Of a DNA stretch of 64,000 bases, positions 49,132 through 57,384 are shown piece after piece; position 1 is the stretch's first letter, and each line of letters starts with the position of its first letter. The DNA lies in the NCBI RefSeq assembly GCF_900113545.1, contig NZ_FOPS01000005.1, forward strand, positions 124,001 through 188,000. Reading direction: 5' to 3'. This DNA comes from Neisseria elongata subsp. elongata (GTDB lineage: Bacteria > Pseudomonadota > Gammaproteobacteria > Burkholderiales > Neisseriaceae). The position numbers and the translations under genes are program-made. The notes beneath the pieces were generated by a model. It was not told the origin of the DNA. It searched no databases and saw nothing but the letters and a program-made list of their open reading frames with translations.

Positions 49132-50601
49132 ATGAGCAACACAAACGAAAAAAGCTATGCGGAACTGCACCGCCCCGCCTCGTCGTTCGACAACCGCGAC
49201 GCCTACCTCGAACACGAACTGGAAATCCTGAATCCCAAACGCTGGAAAATCAACCTCCCCCTGCGCGACTACCGCTTCGAATGGGAAGACCTTATCCCCG
49301 CGATGGCCGGCACCATAGGCAAAGTCGTGATGGTGGGCGCGGTGGCGGCGGCCTTTGCCGTCCCCTTGGGCCTGCCCGACGGCTTCGTCCTTGAAAACGT
49401 GCGCTACGAACTGCTGATTGCCTCGTTCTTCATCCTGCTGCTGTCCGGCTTCTTCCTGCCCACGGCCAACCTGCCCGGCACGCACGGCCCGCTCATCCCG
49501 CTTATCCCCATCGTGGTCGCCGCCGGCGGCCACCCGCTGGCCTTCGGCATCCTGATTGCCGTATTCGGCTTCATACTCGGCATTTCCAAAGGCGGCAGCC
49601 TGATGGCCAAACTGACGGGCAACGGCGTCTGCGGCGGCCTGCTGCTCTACCTCGGCTTCATCGGCACCACAGGACAGGTGAAACAGCTCTTCGAATGGGC
49701 GGGCAGTTTCAACATGTCGCATATCGCCTTCATCATCATTCTCGGCACCATCATCCTCTACGCCCTGCTGGAACACTGGCAGAAACGCTGGCTGGCCGTA
49801 CCTTTGGGCTGCCTGCTGGCAGGCGTAACCGCCTACATCCTCGGCGCACCCTTCGCCTTCAAAACCGCCCCCGGCCTGCCGCCGCTCTCCCCGAACTACT
49901 GGTGGGGCGAAAACACCGGCTGGATGCTCGGCTGGCCGACCCTCGACAGCTTCCTGGTCGTCTTCCCCTTCGCCGTACTGGCCGTAGCCATGTGGTCGCC
50001 CGACTTCCTCGGCCATCAGGTTTTCCAAAAACTGAGCTACCCCGAAAAAGCCGAACGCGCACACATGAACATTGACGACACCATGGTCAGCTGTGCCGCA
50101 CGCCAGGCCGCAGGCTCACTCTTGGGCGGTGCGAACTTCACCTCATCATGGGGCACCTACATCATCCCCGCCTCCGTGGCCAAACGCCCGATTCCCGCAG
50201 GCGCGATCCTCACCGCCGTCTTCTGCATCATCGCCGGCATCTGGGGCTATCCGATGGACTTGGCGATATGGAAACCCGTATTGAGCGTGGCCCTGATTGT
50301 CGGCGTATACGTCCCGCTGCTTGAAGCAGGCATGGAAATGACCCGCAAAGGCAAAACCACCCAATCTGCCGCCATCGTCGTTTTCTCGTCCGCACTGGTC
50401 AATCCCGTTTTCGGCTGGTCGCTGACCATGCTGCTCGACAACCTCGGCCTCATCGGCTGTAAAGCGCGCAGCGCGGAGTTGGGTTTTGTCGGCCGCGTCG
50501 TCGTCCCAACCGTCGGCTTCGTCATCCTCTGCCTGGCCATGGGCGCGGTCGGTATGTTCCCGGGCATCCCCGCCTTCCTGCCTCATTTCCAAAAAATGTA
50601 G
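49132..50601 (+). CDS. DUF3360 family membrane transporter-like protein
   Basis: 489 residues with about twelve helices. After a polar N-terminus (residues 1-50) the sequence shows LPLRDYRFEWEDLIPAMAGTIGKVVMVGAVA, the GTHGPLIPLIPIVVAAGGHPLAFGILIAVFGFILGISKGGS segment resembling the NCS2/SulP-type fold, and VSCAARQAAGSLLGGANFTSSWGTYIIP further on. The matching family is DUF3360, which has no assigned substrate. The gene is alone, with TATACT at 49062-49067 as a possible -10. Confidence 0.75.
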   Translation: MSNTNEKSYAELHRPASSFDNRDAYLEHELEILNPKRWKINLPLRDYRFEWEDLIPAMAGTIGKVVMVGAVAAAFAVPLGLPDGFVLENVRYELLIASFFILLLSGFFLPTANLPGTHGPLIPLIPIVVAAGGHPLAFGILIAVFGFILGISKGGSLMAKLTGNGVCGGLLLYLGFIGTTGQVKQLFEWAGSFNMSHIAFIIILGTIILYALLEHWQKRWLAVPLGCLLAGVTAYILGAPFAFKTAPGLPPLSPNYWWGENTGWMLGWPTLDSFLVVFPFAVLAVAMWSPDFLGHQVFQKLSYPEKAERAHMNIDDTMVSCAARQAAGSLLGGANFTSSWGTYIIPASVAKRPIPAGAILTAVFCIIAGIWGYPMDLAIWKPVLSVALIVGVYVPLLEAGMEMTRKGKTTQSAAIVVFSSALVNPVFGWSLTMLLDNLGLIGCKARSAELGFVGRVVVPTVGFVILCLAMGAVGMFPGIPAFLPHFQKM

Positions 50602-50620
50602 CAGCAGGCCAAAAATGAAA

Positions 50621-50662
50621 AAGGCCGTCTGAAAAGCATATTATCGGCTTTTCAGACGGCCT
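50621..50662 (+). terminator. DUS hairpin after the DUF3360 gene
   Basis: AGGCCGTCTGAAAAGC and GCTTTTCAGACGGCCT form a 16-bp stem with a 10-nt loop. Confidence 0.75.
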
Positions 50663-50822
50663 CCCTTATCTTTACCCGATTCCAACCGGTTGCTTCAAAC
50701 AACCCGTCCCGCCGCGGAAAATCCCGCGGCAGGCACCACAAGCCGACACAATCCCGCTGTGGCGCAAAACGCAACGCCCCTGCCCGACGGCAAACCGCCT
50801 GATGCCCGCCAACCGCTTCCTT

Positions 50823-50831
50823 TGCTATAAT
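50823..50831 (+). promoter_or_regulatory. Extended -10 promoter of the aryl-polyene gene cluster
   Basis: TGCTATAAT combines the TGn extension with a perfect TATAAT, 40 nt before the first ATG of the cluster. No -35 is obvious, as expected for extended -10 promoters. Confidence 0.5.
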
Positions 50832-50870
50832 CCCGCCACTTTTCACCCGCCCGACAGGCCGCCTGAAACC

Positions 50871-51617
50871 ATGACCGCCGATTTCCGCCTCCGCTTTTCC
50901 ATCCAAAGCTGGCACGCCGCCTCCACCCGCCTGCACACGGGCGAAGACTGGGCGGCGTGGGCATCCGGCCGCTTAAACGCCGCCGATTTGCCCGACACGC
51001 CGCCGAAGGTGGATTTTCTGCCCGCCATGCAGCGGAGGCGACTCAGCCTCTCGGCGCGGCTGCTGTTTGCGGCGGCGCATCCGCTCTTGGCGGAAGGCGA
51101 ATCCTGCCCGCTGGTGCTCGCCTCGCACGACGGCGAAATCAACCGCAGCTTCGACTTATGGGCAACGCTGTTTCGCGACAACGAAGTTTCCCCCACCTCC
51201 TTCGGCCTTTCCGTGCACAACGCCCTGGCCGGGCAGTGGTCAATGCTGCGCGGCGACATGAGCGAATACACCGCGCTTTCCGTGCGGCAGAGCAGTTTGG
51301 AAACCGCCGTACTCGAAGCCGCCGGCCTGCTGGCCGATGGTGCGGAACGCGTGCTAGTACTGGTGGCGGACGAACCCTTGCAGGCGCAATACCCCGTCGC
51401 ACCGGTAGAACGCGCACCCTTCGCCCACGCGCTCGCCCTGCTGCTCACCGCCGGAGAAGAATGGGAACTTTCCCCCGCCGCGCACGATGCCGGCGGCACG
51501 GCAAACTGCGGCTATTGGGGCGCGCTCGAATGGCTGCGGCAACGGCATTCAGACGGCCGCCTGTGGATAAACCGTTATGCAGACAAGGCTTGGCAATGGC
51601 AGCGGCTTACCCCTTGA
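50871..51617 (+). CDS. Aryl-polyene chain-length factor-like ketosynthase (ApeC-type)
   Basis: 248 residues. It resembles the short beta-ketoacyl synthase-like proteins of aryl-polyene loci that act as chain-length factor partners of a ketosynthase: LPAMQRRRLSLSARLLFAAAHPLL, VLASHDGEINRSFDLWATLFRDNEVSPTSFGLSVHNALAGQWSMLRGD and VLVLVADEPLQ. It lacks the active-site cysteine of real ketosynthases, fitting a CLF role. Start ATG 50871; a longer frame begins in the promoter region. It overlaps the acyltransferase gene by 22 bp. Confidence 0.78.
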   Translation: MTADFRLRFSIQSWHAASTRLHTGEDWAAWASGRLNAADLPDTPPKVDFLPAMQRRRLSLSARLLFAAAHPLLAEGESCPLVLASHDGEINRSFDLWATLFRDNEVSPTSFGLSVHNALAGQWSMLRGDMSEYTALSVRQSSLETAVLEAAGLLADGAERVLVLVADEPLQAQYPVAPVERAPFAHALALLLTAGEEWELSPAAHDAGGTANCGYWGALEWLRQRHSDGRLWINRYADKAWQWQRLTP

Positions 51618-52378
51618 GCGCCCGCCTTAACCGCCTGTGGCGATTGCTGGCTACCGGGCTGGGCTTCGTGTTTTTCGGCGTGTTCGGCGTGCTGCTACAA
51701 ATCGTGCTGCTGCCCTGGCTGCTGCACCGCTCGCCCGATTTGGCACAGCAAAAGCAGGCGCGCCGCGTGGTGATGCGCACCTGGCTGTGGTTTAGCTACT
51801 ACTTGATGCGCTCCGGCATTTTGAGCGCGGAATTTGAAGGCTTTGATCGGCTCGGCCGCCCCGGCCAGCTGATTTTGGCCAACCATCCCTCGCTGCTGGA
51901 TGTGGTGTTCCTGCTCGGCCGCGTGCCCGAAGCCAACTGCATCGTGAAAGCCGATTTGCAGCGCAATCCGGCCATGGCCGGGCAAATCCGCGCCTGCGGC
52001 TACCTGCCCAATCAGGAAGATTTGGATTTTATCGATGCAGTGCACGAAGTTTTACAGCAGCAATGCCTGTTGGTATTTCCCGAAGGCACGCGCACCGGTT
52101 GGGACGGTGTGGTGAAATTTCATCGCGGCGCAGTGTCTATCGGTCTCAGAAGCGCGCAGGTCATCACACCCGTGGTGATTAAAATGCAGCCGCCGAACTT
52201 CAAAAAAGGCCAGCCGTGGTACAAAATCCCGCTGCAAAAACCGGCCTACCGCTTTATCGTCGGCGACGACATCAACCCGCAGGACTGGTTAAACAAGCAC
52301 CCCCTGCCCATTGCCGCCCGCCGCCTCAACGACCACCTGCAACAATATTTCAACGAAAGAAGCCAAAAACATGACTGA
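51596..52378 (+). CDS. Lysophospholipid acyltransferase family protein (ApeD-type)
   Basis: 260 residues with one N-terminal helix (LLATGLGFVFFGVFGVLLQIVLLPWLL). PlsC-family motifs are present: NHPSLLDVVFLL (H-x4-D, about residue 96), FPEGTRTGWDGVVKFHRGA and a VIKMQPPNF segment. In aryl-polyene clusters this acyltransferase is thought to load or anchor the polyene on lipid. It starts inside the end of the CLF gene and overlaps the first ACP gene by 8 bp, so the genes are tightly coupled. Confidence 0.85.
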   Translation: MAAAYPLSARLNRLWRLLATGLGFVFFGVFGVLLQIVLLPWLLHRSPDLAQQKQARRVVMRTWLWFSYYLMRSGILSAEFEGFDRLGRPGQLILANHPSLLDVVFLLGRVPEANCIVKADLQRNPAMAGQIRACGYLPNQEDLDFIDAVHEVLQQQCLLVFPEGTRTGWDGVVKFHRGAVSIGLRSAQVITPVVIKMQPPNFKKGQPWYKIPLQKPAYRFIVGDDINPQDWLNKHPLPIAARRLNDHLQQYFNERSQKHD

Positions 52379-52631
52379 CTTGAAACAAGAAATCAAACAA
52401 CTGATTATCGACAGCCTCGGCCTGGAAGACCTCACGCCCGCCGACATCGGCGACGAAGAAGCCCTGTTCGGCGACAGCGGCCTCGGCCTCGATTCCGTAG
52501 ACGCACTCGAACTCGGCCTGGCCGTGCAAAAACACTTCGGCTTCCAGCTCGACGGAGAAAACCAAGAGCTGCGCGACAGCTTCGCCAATGTGTCCACGCT
52601 GGCCGCCTTCGTGCAGAAACAACGCAGCTAA
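52371..52631 (+). CDS. Acyl carrier protein 1 (ApeE-type)
   Basis: 86 residues, very acidic. The phosphopantetheine site is Ser42 in GLGLDSVDALELGLAVQKHFG. It begins MTDLKQEIKQLIIDSLGLED. It carries intermediates of aryl-polyene assembly. It starts inside the acyltransferase gene; a 168-bp gap with a DUS follows before the second ACP. Confidence 0.9.
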   Translation: MTDLKQEIKQLIIDSLGLEDLTPADIGDEEALFGDSGLGLDSVDALELGLAVQKHFGFQLDGENQELRDSFANVSTLAAFVQKQRS

Positions 52632-52799
52632 ACCAAGCACTTCTTTTCCCTCAGGCATTGTCTTGCAAGGAAAAAGAACCGATTTAACAAACAGCTTGGA
52701 AAAGGCCGTCTGAAAACCCCAGCTTCGGCACGGCCAAAACACAGGCCGCCCCCCAAATCCGGCAAACCGACCACATCCCATCATGCAAAGGACCATCCC

Positions 52800-53060
52800 A
52801 TGACCGAAAACGAAATCCGCGCCTTCCTGTTCGACATCCTGGAAAACATGTTTGAAATCGACACCGGCAACGTAACCGGCAGCACCAACCTCTACGAAGA
52901 CCTCGAAATCGACAGCATCGACGCCATCGACCTGCTCGACCAAATCAAACGCCAAACCGGCTACAAACTCCAAGCCGAGGACTTCCGCAACGTCCGCACC
53001 ATCGACGACATCATTGCCGCCGTATCCAAGCTCTACCAAGAAACCAAGCCCGAAGCGTGA
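52800..53060 (+). CDS. Acyl carrier protein 2 (ApeF-type)
   Basis: 86 residues, with Ser39 in LEIDSIDAIDLLDQIK as the phosphopantetheine site and the usual VRTIDDIIAAV helix near the end. Aryl-polyene loci typically encode two ACPs side by side. Shine-Dalgarno AAAGGA lies 8 bases before ATG 52800. Its stop overlaps a GTG start of the membrane protein (GTGA). Confidence 0.9.
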   Translation: MTENEIRAFLFDILENMFEIDTGNVTGSTNLYEDLEIDSIDAIDLLDQIKRQTGYKLQAEDFRNVRTIDDIIAAVSKLYQETKPEA

Positions 53061-53629
53061 AAACCGCCGCCAAAATCCTGCTCGGCATCTTGAGCGTACT
53101 CTACCCCCTGCTGTGGTATTACGGCCGCGAGCAGGGCTGGTTTTATCCGCTGGCCGGCTTCATGCTCCTGCTTTGGCTCGCCCGCGCCGCCATGCAGCGA
53201 AATTCCGGCCAGCGGCGCGTTTCCTTGCTTGTGGCCGCCTTTTTCGCCGCCGTCCTCCTTTTCAGATGGCCTGACAGCATGTATTGGTATCCCGTATGGG
53301 TAAACGGCCTGCTATTGCTGCTGTTCGGCCTCAGCCTCACGCAAAAACAAAGCCTGATCGAACGCCTTGCCCGCCTGCAACACCCGGGCCTGCCACCCGA
53401 AGGCGTGGCCTACACCCGCCGTGTTACCCAAATCTGGTGCGGCTTTTTCGCCCTCAACGGCAGCCTTGCTGCCCTCCTGGTGATGCTCGAACAATACCGC
53501 TGGTGGGCACTCTACACCGGCATCATCGCCTACATCCTGATGGGCATCCTGATGGGCGGCGAATTCACCTACCGCAAATGGGTGTTGAAGCTGAATCCGA
53601 AAACTTCGGACAAACGCCATACCGACTAA
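53057..53629 (+). CDS. Aryl-polyene cluster membrane protein (COG4648-like, ApeG-type)
   Basis: 190 residues with five or six helices (ILLGILSVLYPLLWYYG, LAGFMLLLWLARA, VSLLVAAFFAAVLLFR, WYPVWVNGLLLLLFGLSL, IWCGFFALNGSLAALLVML and YTGIIAYILMGILMGGEF). LPPEGVAYTRRVTQIWCGFFALNG and EFTYRKWVL are characteristic of the COG4648 proteins of aryl-polyene clusters. GTG start overlapping the ACP2 stop. It probably helps assembly or transport at the inner membrane. The gene end overlaps the convergent PPTase gene by 4 bp. Confidence 0.78.
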   Translation: MKTAAKILLGILSVLYPLLWYYGREQGWFYPLAGFMLLLWLARAAMQRNSGQRRVSLLVAAFFAAVLLFRWPDSMYWYPVWVNGLLLLLFGLSLTQKQSLIERLARLQHPGLPPEGVAYTRRVTQIWCGFFALNGSLAALLVMLEQYRWWALYTGIIAYILMGILMGGEFTYRKWVLKLNPKTSDKRHTD

Positions 53630-54270
53630 ACGAAGTCATACAATAAGCGTCTCTCCGCATTCCGCCAGTTACCAAACCCCTGCCAAACCGGCACGGCAGC
53701 CACTTCCTGCGGCCACACTGCGGCACACACCCATTCTCCATCCAGCAAAAACACAACGCCCCGCCACAACTTCCCAGCCGCACAAAGCCGCCAGCCATCC
53801 GTCCCGCCGTCCCGCCGCCTCAAACCCACTTGGGGCAAATCGGCCAAGGCCTGCCCCGTGGCTTTAAGCAAGGCCTCTTTCAGCGTCCACAGCGCATAGC
53901 GGTCGGACAATTCAAAATGCCGTTGCAGCCAGCGCGCCTCATCTTCATGCAGCACCCAATCCAGCCAGACATCGAAACGGCGTTCCCGCAGCCGCTCCAA
54001 ATCCACGCCCACGGCAAAACCGGCAGACGGCACGACCAATACGGCATGGCCGCCACTGTGGCTGAGGCTGAAGAGGCCGTCTGAAAACACACCTGCCCGC
54101 CGCTTGAGAAAACGGCTGACCCGCCAGCCGGTTTGCGCGGCGCGCGCGGGATGGTGCAACAGACGGATATGGTCGGCCTCGTCCAGCCATTCGGGACGGT
54201 AATATTCGGCACAGTCGGGTGCGGCCAGATAGAAGCGGATGCTGTATTCGTCAGATGGGCGGGTAGGCAT
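53626..54270 (-). CDS. 4'-phosphopantetheinyl transferase (Sfp/AcpT type)
   Basis: 214 residues from MPTRPSDEYSIRFYL (complement 54270, preceded by AGGAA). Motifs: FSLSHSGGHAVLVV, VGVDLERLRER (GVDxE magnesium site near residue 95), WTLKEALLKATGQAL (W-x-x-KE-A-x-x-K). It converts apo-ACPs to holo form and is presumably meant for the two ACPs of this locus. It is convergent with the ACP-containing operon and lies where, in E. coli-type clusters, genes for ligase and dehydratase follow. Confidence 0.85.
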   Translation of the reverse strand: MPTRPSDEYSIRFYLAAPDCAEYYRPEWLDEADHIRLLHHPARAAQTGWRVSRFLKRRAGVFSDGLFSLSHSGGHAVLVVPSAGFAVGVDLERLRERRFDVWLDWVLHEDEARWLQRHFELSDRYALWTLKEALLKATGQALADLPQVGLRRRDGGTDGWRLCAAGKLWRGVVFLLDGEWVCAAVWPQEVAAVPVWQGFGNWRNAERRLLYDFV

Positions 54271-54393
54271 TTCCTGGGTTTTCAAATATACTGTTAAATT
54301 AAGTGAAACTGCTGAATTATAGTGGGTTAAACACACCATATTCGGGGCGGTTCAAGATGGATTTGTTTTTTCCAACCGATAAAGGGAGCAAAA

Positions 54394-54942
54394 ATGAAAT
54401 CTCGCAATATGATGCTGGCGGCCGCGATTGTAGCCGCTTTCGGCCTGGGCGGCTGCAACAGCAACCGCGCGCCGGACAACGGCGGTACAGATTCACACCA
54501 CACCGAAACCCGTGCTACCGGCGGCAATACGAAAACCACCGGCCGCGTGTGCCAACTGCTGCAAGACGACAATCCGAACCGCAGCGGCCGCAAAGTGGTA
54601 TACCGCTGCAACGGCCGTGCCGTGCTGGCTTCCGATGAAGCCAAACGCCTGCTGAACCCGAGCGTGCCGGTCAGCTTCGGCGGCAGCGGAAGTGTGGTGC
54701 AGTCCAACCTCATCACCCGCCAGGCCGCCAACGCCACCGGAAAATCAGACGAAGCCGCCTGCGAACGCGCCTTCATCAATGCCGCACACAAATTCCAAGC
54801 AACCGCCCAAAGCCGCAATGCCAACCGCGTCAGCAATTTCCACAGTTACTATAACCGCAAAATCCTGCACGGCGGACAGTACGACTGCGAAGTCGGCACC
54901 TTCCACGCCCGCGTCGTGATGCGCGGCGACATTGCCCGCTAA
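54394..54942 (+). CDS. Putative lipoprotein of the small 'excinuclease'-misnamed family
   Basis: 182 residues with signal peptide and lipobox LGGC (Cys21), then a low-complexity linker (NNGGTDSHHTETRATGGN) and a C-terminal domain ending EAACERAFINAAHKFQATAQ ... RNANRVSNFHSYYNRKI ... YDCEVGTFHARVVMRGDIA. The pattern AC.RAF..A...FQ..A....AN.V......Y and YxCxxGxxxAxVxxxGxxA matches small secreted proteins often mis-annotated excinuclease subunit. Function unknown. It separates two halves of the aryl-polyene locus. Confidence 0.65.
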   Translation: MKSRNMMLAAAIVAAFGLGGCNSNRAPDNGGTDSHHTETRATGGNTKTTGRVCQLLQDDNPNRSGRKVVYRCNGRAVLASDEAKRLLNPSVPVSFGGSGSVVQSNLITRQAANATGKSDEAACERAFINAAHKFQATAQSRNANRVSNFHSYYNRKILHGGQYDCEVGTFHARVVMRGDIAR

Positions 54943-54989
54943 TTGACCTATCGCTTCATCAAGGCCGCCTGAAACTGCCTCCCGCATTT

Positions 54990-55001
54990 TTCAGGTAGCC
55001 T
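54990..55001 (-). repeat. Eikenella-type uptake sequence (AGGCTACCTGAA)
   Basis: The minus strand reads AGGCTACCTGAA. This is the AG-eikDUS dialect as I remember it, unlike the AGGCCGTCTGAA used elsewhere. It faces a hybrid GGCCGCCTGAAA at 54963-54974, giving an imperfect hairpin before the glycosyl/acyltransferase gene. Confidence 0.65.
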
Positions 55002-55012
55002 TTCCCCCCTTT

Positions 55013-55021
55013 TGTTAAAAT
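55013..55021 (+). promoter_or_regulatory. Extended -10 promoter before the ApeJ-type gene
   Basis: TGTTAAAAT (TGn plus TAAAAT) in TTTTGTTAAAATCCC, 30 nt before the ATG. Confidence 0.45.
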
Positions 55022-55050
55022 CCCATTTTTCCACCGTTTCCCGCCCCATC

Positions 55051-56718
55051 ATGAAACTCCTCGCCGTCATCCCCCACTACCGACATCTCGGCACGCTGCC
55101 GCAGGTGGTTTCAGCCCTGCGAGATTGCGGCCTGCCCGTTTTGGTGGTGGACGACGGCTCGGGCGAGGATTGCCGCGCCGGTTTGGAGGCCTTGCGTGAA
55201 GAAGGCGTTCAGGTTGCCTTCCGCCCGGTGAACGGCGGTAAAGGCAGTGCGATGAAATGGGGTTTCAAATTGGCAGCGCAGCAGGGTTTCAGCCACATTT
55301 TGCAGATTGATGCCGACGCGCAGCACAGCTTTGCCGACATCCCGCGCTTTATCGAAACCGCGCAGTCGCAGCCGCAGGCCGTGGTATGCGGGCGGCCGGT
55401 GTACGGTGGCGACGTGCCCAAATCCCGCCTCTACGGCCGCAAAATCACCGATTTTTGGAACGTGCTGCACACTTGGTCGTTCGACATCAAAGACGGCATG
55501 TGCGGCTTCCGCGTTTATCCGCTGGATGCCGTCCTGCCCATCATCCAATACGGCGGTGCCGTCCTCGGCGAGCGCATGGATTTCGACAACGAAATCCTCA
55601 TCCGCCTGCATTGGGCGGGTACACCTTTCCTCTGGCTGGACACGCCCGTGCGCTACGAAGCAGGCGGCGTGTCGCACTTCAACCTGCGCCGCGACAACCT
55701 GCTCATCAGCAAAATGCACGCCCGCCTGTTTTGCGGCATGGTTGCCCGCCGCCTCGGCTGCCTGTTCAGACGGCCTCAAACGGTACCAACCGAACAGGCG
55801 CATTGGTCGGCACAGCGCGAACGCGGCCACCGCCTCTTCCTCAAGATTACCGAATGGCTGGTGCGCTACCTGCCCCTGTGGCCGGTGCACGGCATTGCTA
55901 CCCTTGTTGCCGCCTATTTCTACCTCACCTCCGCCGCCCAACGCCGCAGTGTGCGCCAATATCAGGGTTACCTGAAAAGCAGTTTTCCCGCCGCACCGCT
56001 ACCCGTGCGTTTTCCCGTATACCGCCAGTTTGCAGCCTTCGGCCAAGCCGTGGCCGACCGCTTCGCCGTATGGCAGCATAAAATCACCGTGCCCGACCTC
56101 GTGGTGGAAGACCCCGACAACCTGTATGCCGATATAGACAACCACAACGCACGCGGCCAAATCATCATCTGCTCGCATCTGGGCAACATCGAAGTGTGCC
56201 GCGCCCTCGTCTCCCACCATCAAGGCTTCAAACTCAACGTGCTCGTGCACAACGCCCACGCCGAAGATTTCAACCGCGCCCTCAAAGCGGCCGGTGCCAG
56301 CGATTTGCAGCTGATTCAGGTAGCCGACCTCGACGCGGCCAAAATGCTCCAGCTCTCGCAAAAACTCGATGCCGGAGAGTGGCTCGCCATTGCCGCCGAC
56401 CGCACCCCCGTGCGCGGCAACAAAACCGTGCCCGTGCAATTCCTCGGCCACACCGCCTATCTGCCGCAAGGCCCCTGGCTGCTTGCCGGCCTCTTGCGTG
56501 CGCCCACCAACACCGTGTTCGTGTTAAAAGAGCAAGGCCGTTATCATTTATGCCTGAAGCGTTTTCAGACGACCCCAAGCTGGACAGCCGCCACGCGCAA
56601 ACAAGTGATTGAAAACATGGCGCAGCAATACGCCGACGTTTTGGCCGCCCACGCCGCCCGCGCGCCGCTGCAATGGTTCAACTTCTACGACTTCTGGAGC
56701 AATACCCCTCATGGCTAA
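55051..56718 (+). CDS. Fused glycosyltransferase 2 / LpxL-type acyltransferase (ApeJ-type)
   Basis: 555 residues. Residues 1 to about 235 are a GT-A glycosyltransferase (LLAVIPHYRHLGTLPQVVSAL, VLVVDDGSGEDC, QIDADAQHSFADIP with the DxD site, DIKDGMCGFRVYP). From about 270 an LpxL/HtrB-like acyltransferase follows with HX4E SHLGNIE near 375 and AIAADRTPVRG. This fusion is typical of aryl-polyene loci, where it probably modifies the polyene lipid. Start ATG 55051. A mucosa-like DUS (11 of 12 bases) lies near the 3' end. It overlaps the thioesterase gene by 8 bp. Confidence 0.85.
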   Translation: MKLLAVIPHYRHLGTLPQVVSALRDCGLPVLVVDDGSGEDCRAGLEALREEGVQVAFRPVNGGKGSAMKWGFKLAAQQGFSHILQIDADAQHSFADIPRFIETAQSQPQAVVCGRPVYGGDVPKSRLYGRKITDFWNVLHTWSFDIKDGMCGFRVYPLDAVLPIIQYGGAVLGERMDFDNEILIRLHWAGTPFLWLDTPVRYEAGGVSHFNLRRDNLLISKMHARLFCGMVARRLGCLFRRPQTVPTEQAHWSAQRERGHRLFLKITEWLVRYLPLWPVHGIATLVAAYFYLTSAAQRRSVRQYQGYLKSSFPAAPLPVRFPVYRQFAAFGQAVADRFAVWQHKITVPDLVVEDPDNLYADIDNHNARGQIIICSHLGNIEVCRALVSHHQGFKLNVLVHNAHAEDFNRALKAAGASDLQLIQVADLDAAKMLQLSQKLDAGEWLAIAADRTPVRGNKTVPVQFLGHTAYLPQGPWLLAGLLRAPTNTVFVLKEQGRYHLCLKRFQTTPSWTAATRKQVIENMAQQYADVLAAHAARAPLQWFNFYDFWSNTPHG

Positions 56719-57157
56719 ACACATCTACTGCCGCCACCACACCGAAATCGAAGTCCCCTTTTTCGACGTAGACGTGATGCAGATTGTCTGGCACGGCCAC
56801 TATGTCAAATACCTCGAAATCGCCCGCTGCGCCTTCCTTGACGAAGTCGGCTACAACTACACCGTCATGCTCGAACAAGGCCATGCCTGGCCCGTGGTGA
56901 AGCTCGACCTCAAATACGTCCGCCCGGCTCGCTTCGGCCAGAAAATCCGCGTGGAGATGGCCGTAACCGAATACGAAAGCTGCCTGCGCATCGACTACAT
57001 CCTGCGCGACGCAGAAAGCGGCACCAAACTCACCCAGGCCCACACCACCCAAGTCGTCCAACGCCTTGATAACGGCGAAATGCAGTTCCAAACCCCCGAA
57101 AACTGGCAAAAAGCCGTACGGCAGTTTAAAGGGTTCACACCTTTGGCAAACGGCTGA
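56711..57157 (+). CDS. 4-hydroxybenzoyl-CoA-type thioesterase (ApeK-type)
   Basis: 148 residues of hot-dog fold: EIEVPFFDVDVMQIVWHGHYVKYLEIARCAFLDE, with Asp21 and His28 in the family positions (xxDxDxxxxVxHxxY). VVKLDLKYVRPARFGQKIRVEM follows. It releases an acyl chain from ACP or CoA. It overlaps the preceding gene; a longer in-frame upstream stretch is spurious. In E. coli this gene lies between the ApeJ and LolA-like genes, as here. Confidence 0.87.
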   Translation: MAKHIYCRHHTEIEVPFFDVDVMQIVWHGHYVKYLEIARCAFLDEVGYNYTVMLEQGHAWPVVKLDLKYVRPARFGQKIRVEMAVTEYESCLRIDYILRDAESGTKLTQAHTTQVVQRLDNGEMQFQTPENWQKAVRQFKGFTPLANG

Positions 57158-57384
57158 GATAAGGGCCGTCTGAAAGATAACCGGCCTCCGTTGCAGGCTT
57201 CATCCGTCAAGAAAAGAAACGGCATAAAATAATAAAACGGCAAACCCAAGCCCTGCCCGCCCGCCAATTGAAAGGCCGTCTGAAAGGCTGCCAAGAACCC
57301 TGCAACCTTCCCCGCATCACACCCTTTCACCATAAATCCACTATACTATGCCCCCTCCCAACTCCCCCGACACCCCCTGACAAC

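Noticed and set aside
49132-50601. Sulfate or xanthine permease identity for the DUF3360 gene
   Set aside because: The fold may be similar, but substrate motifs of those families are not visible.
57330-57355. Third Correia element before the LolA-like gene, and another near 54317
   Set aside because: Only 10-12 bases resemble the element end (ATCCACTATA, TATAGTGG); no core follows.
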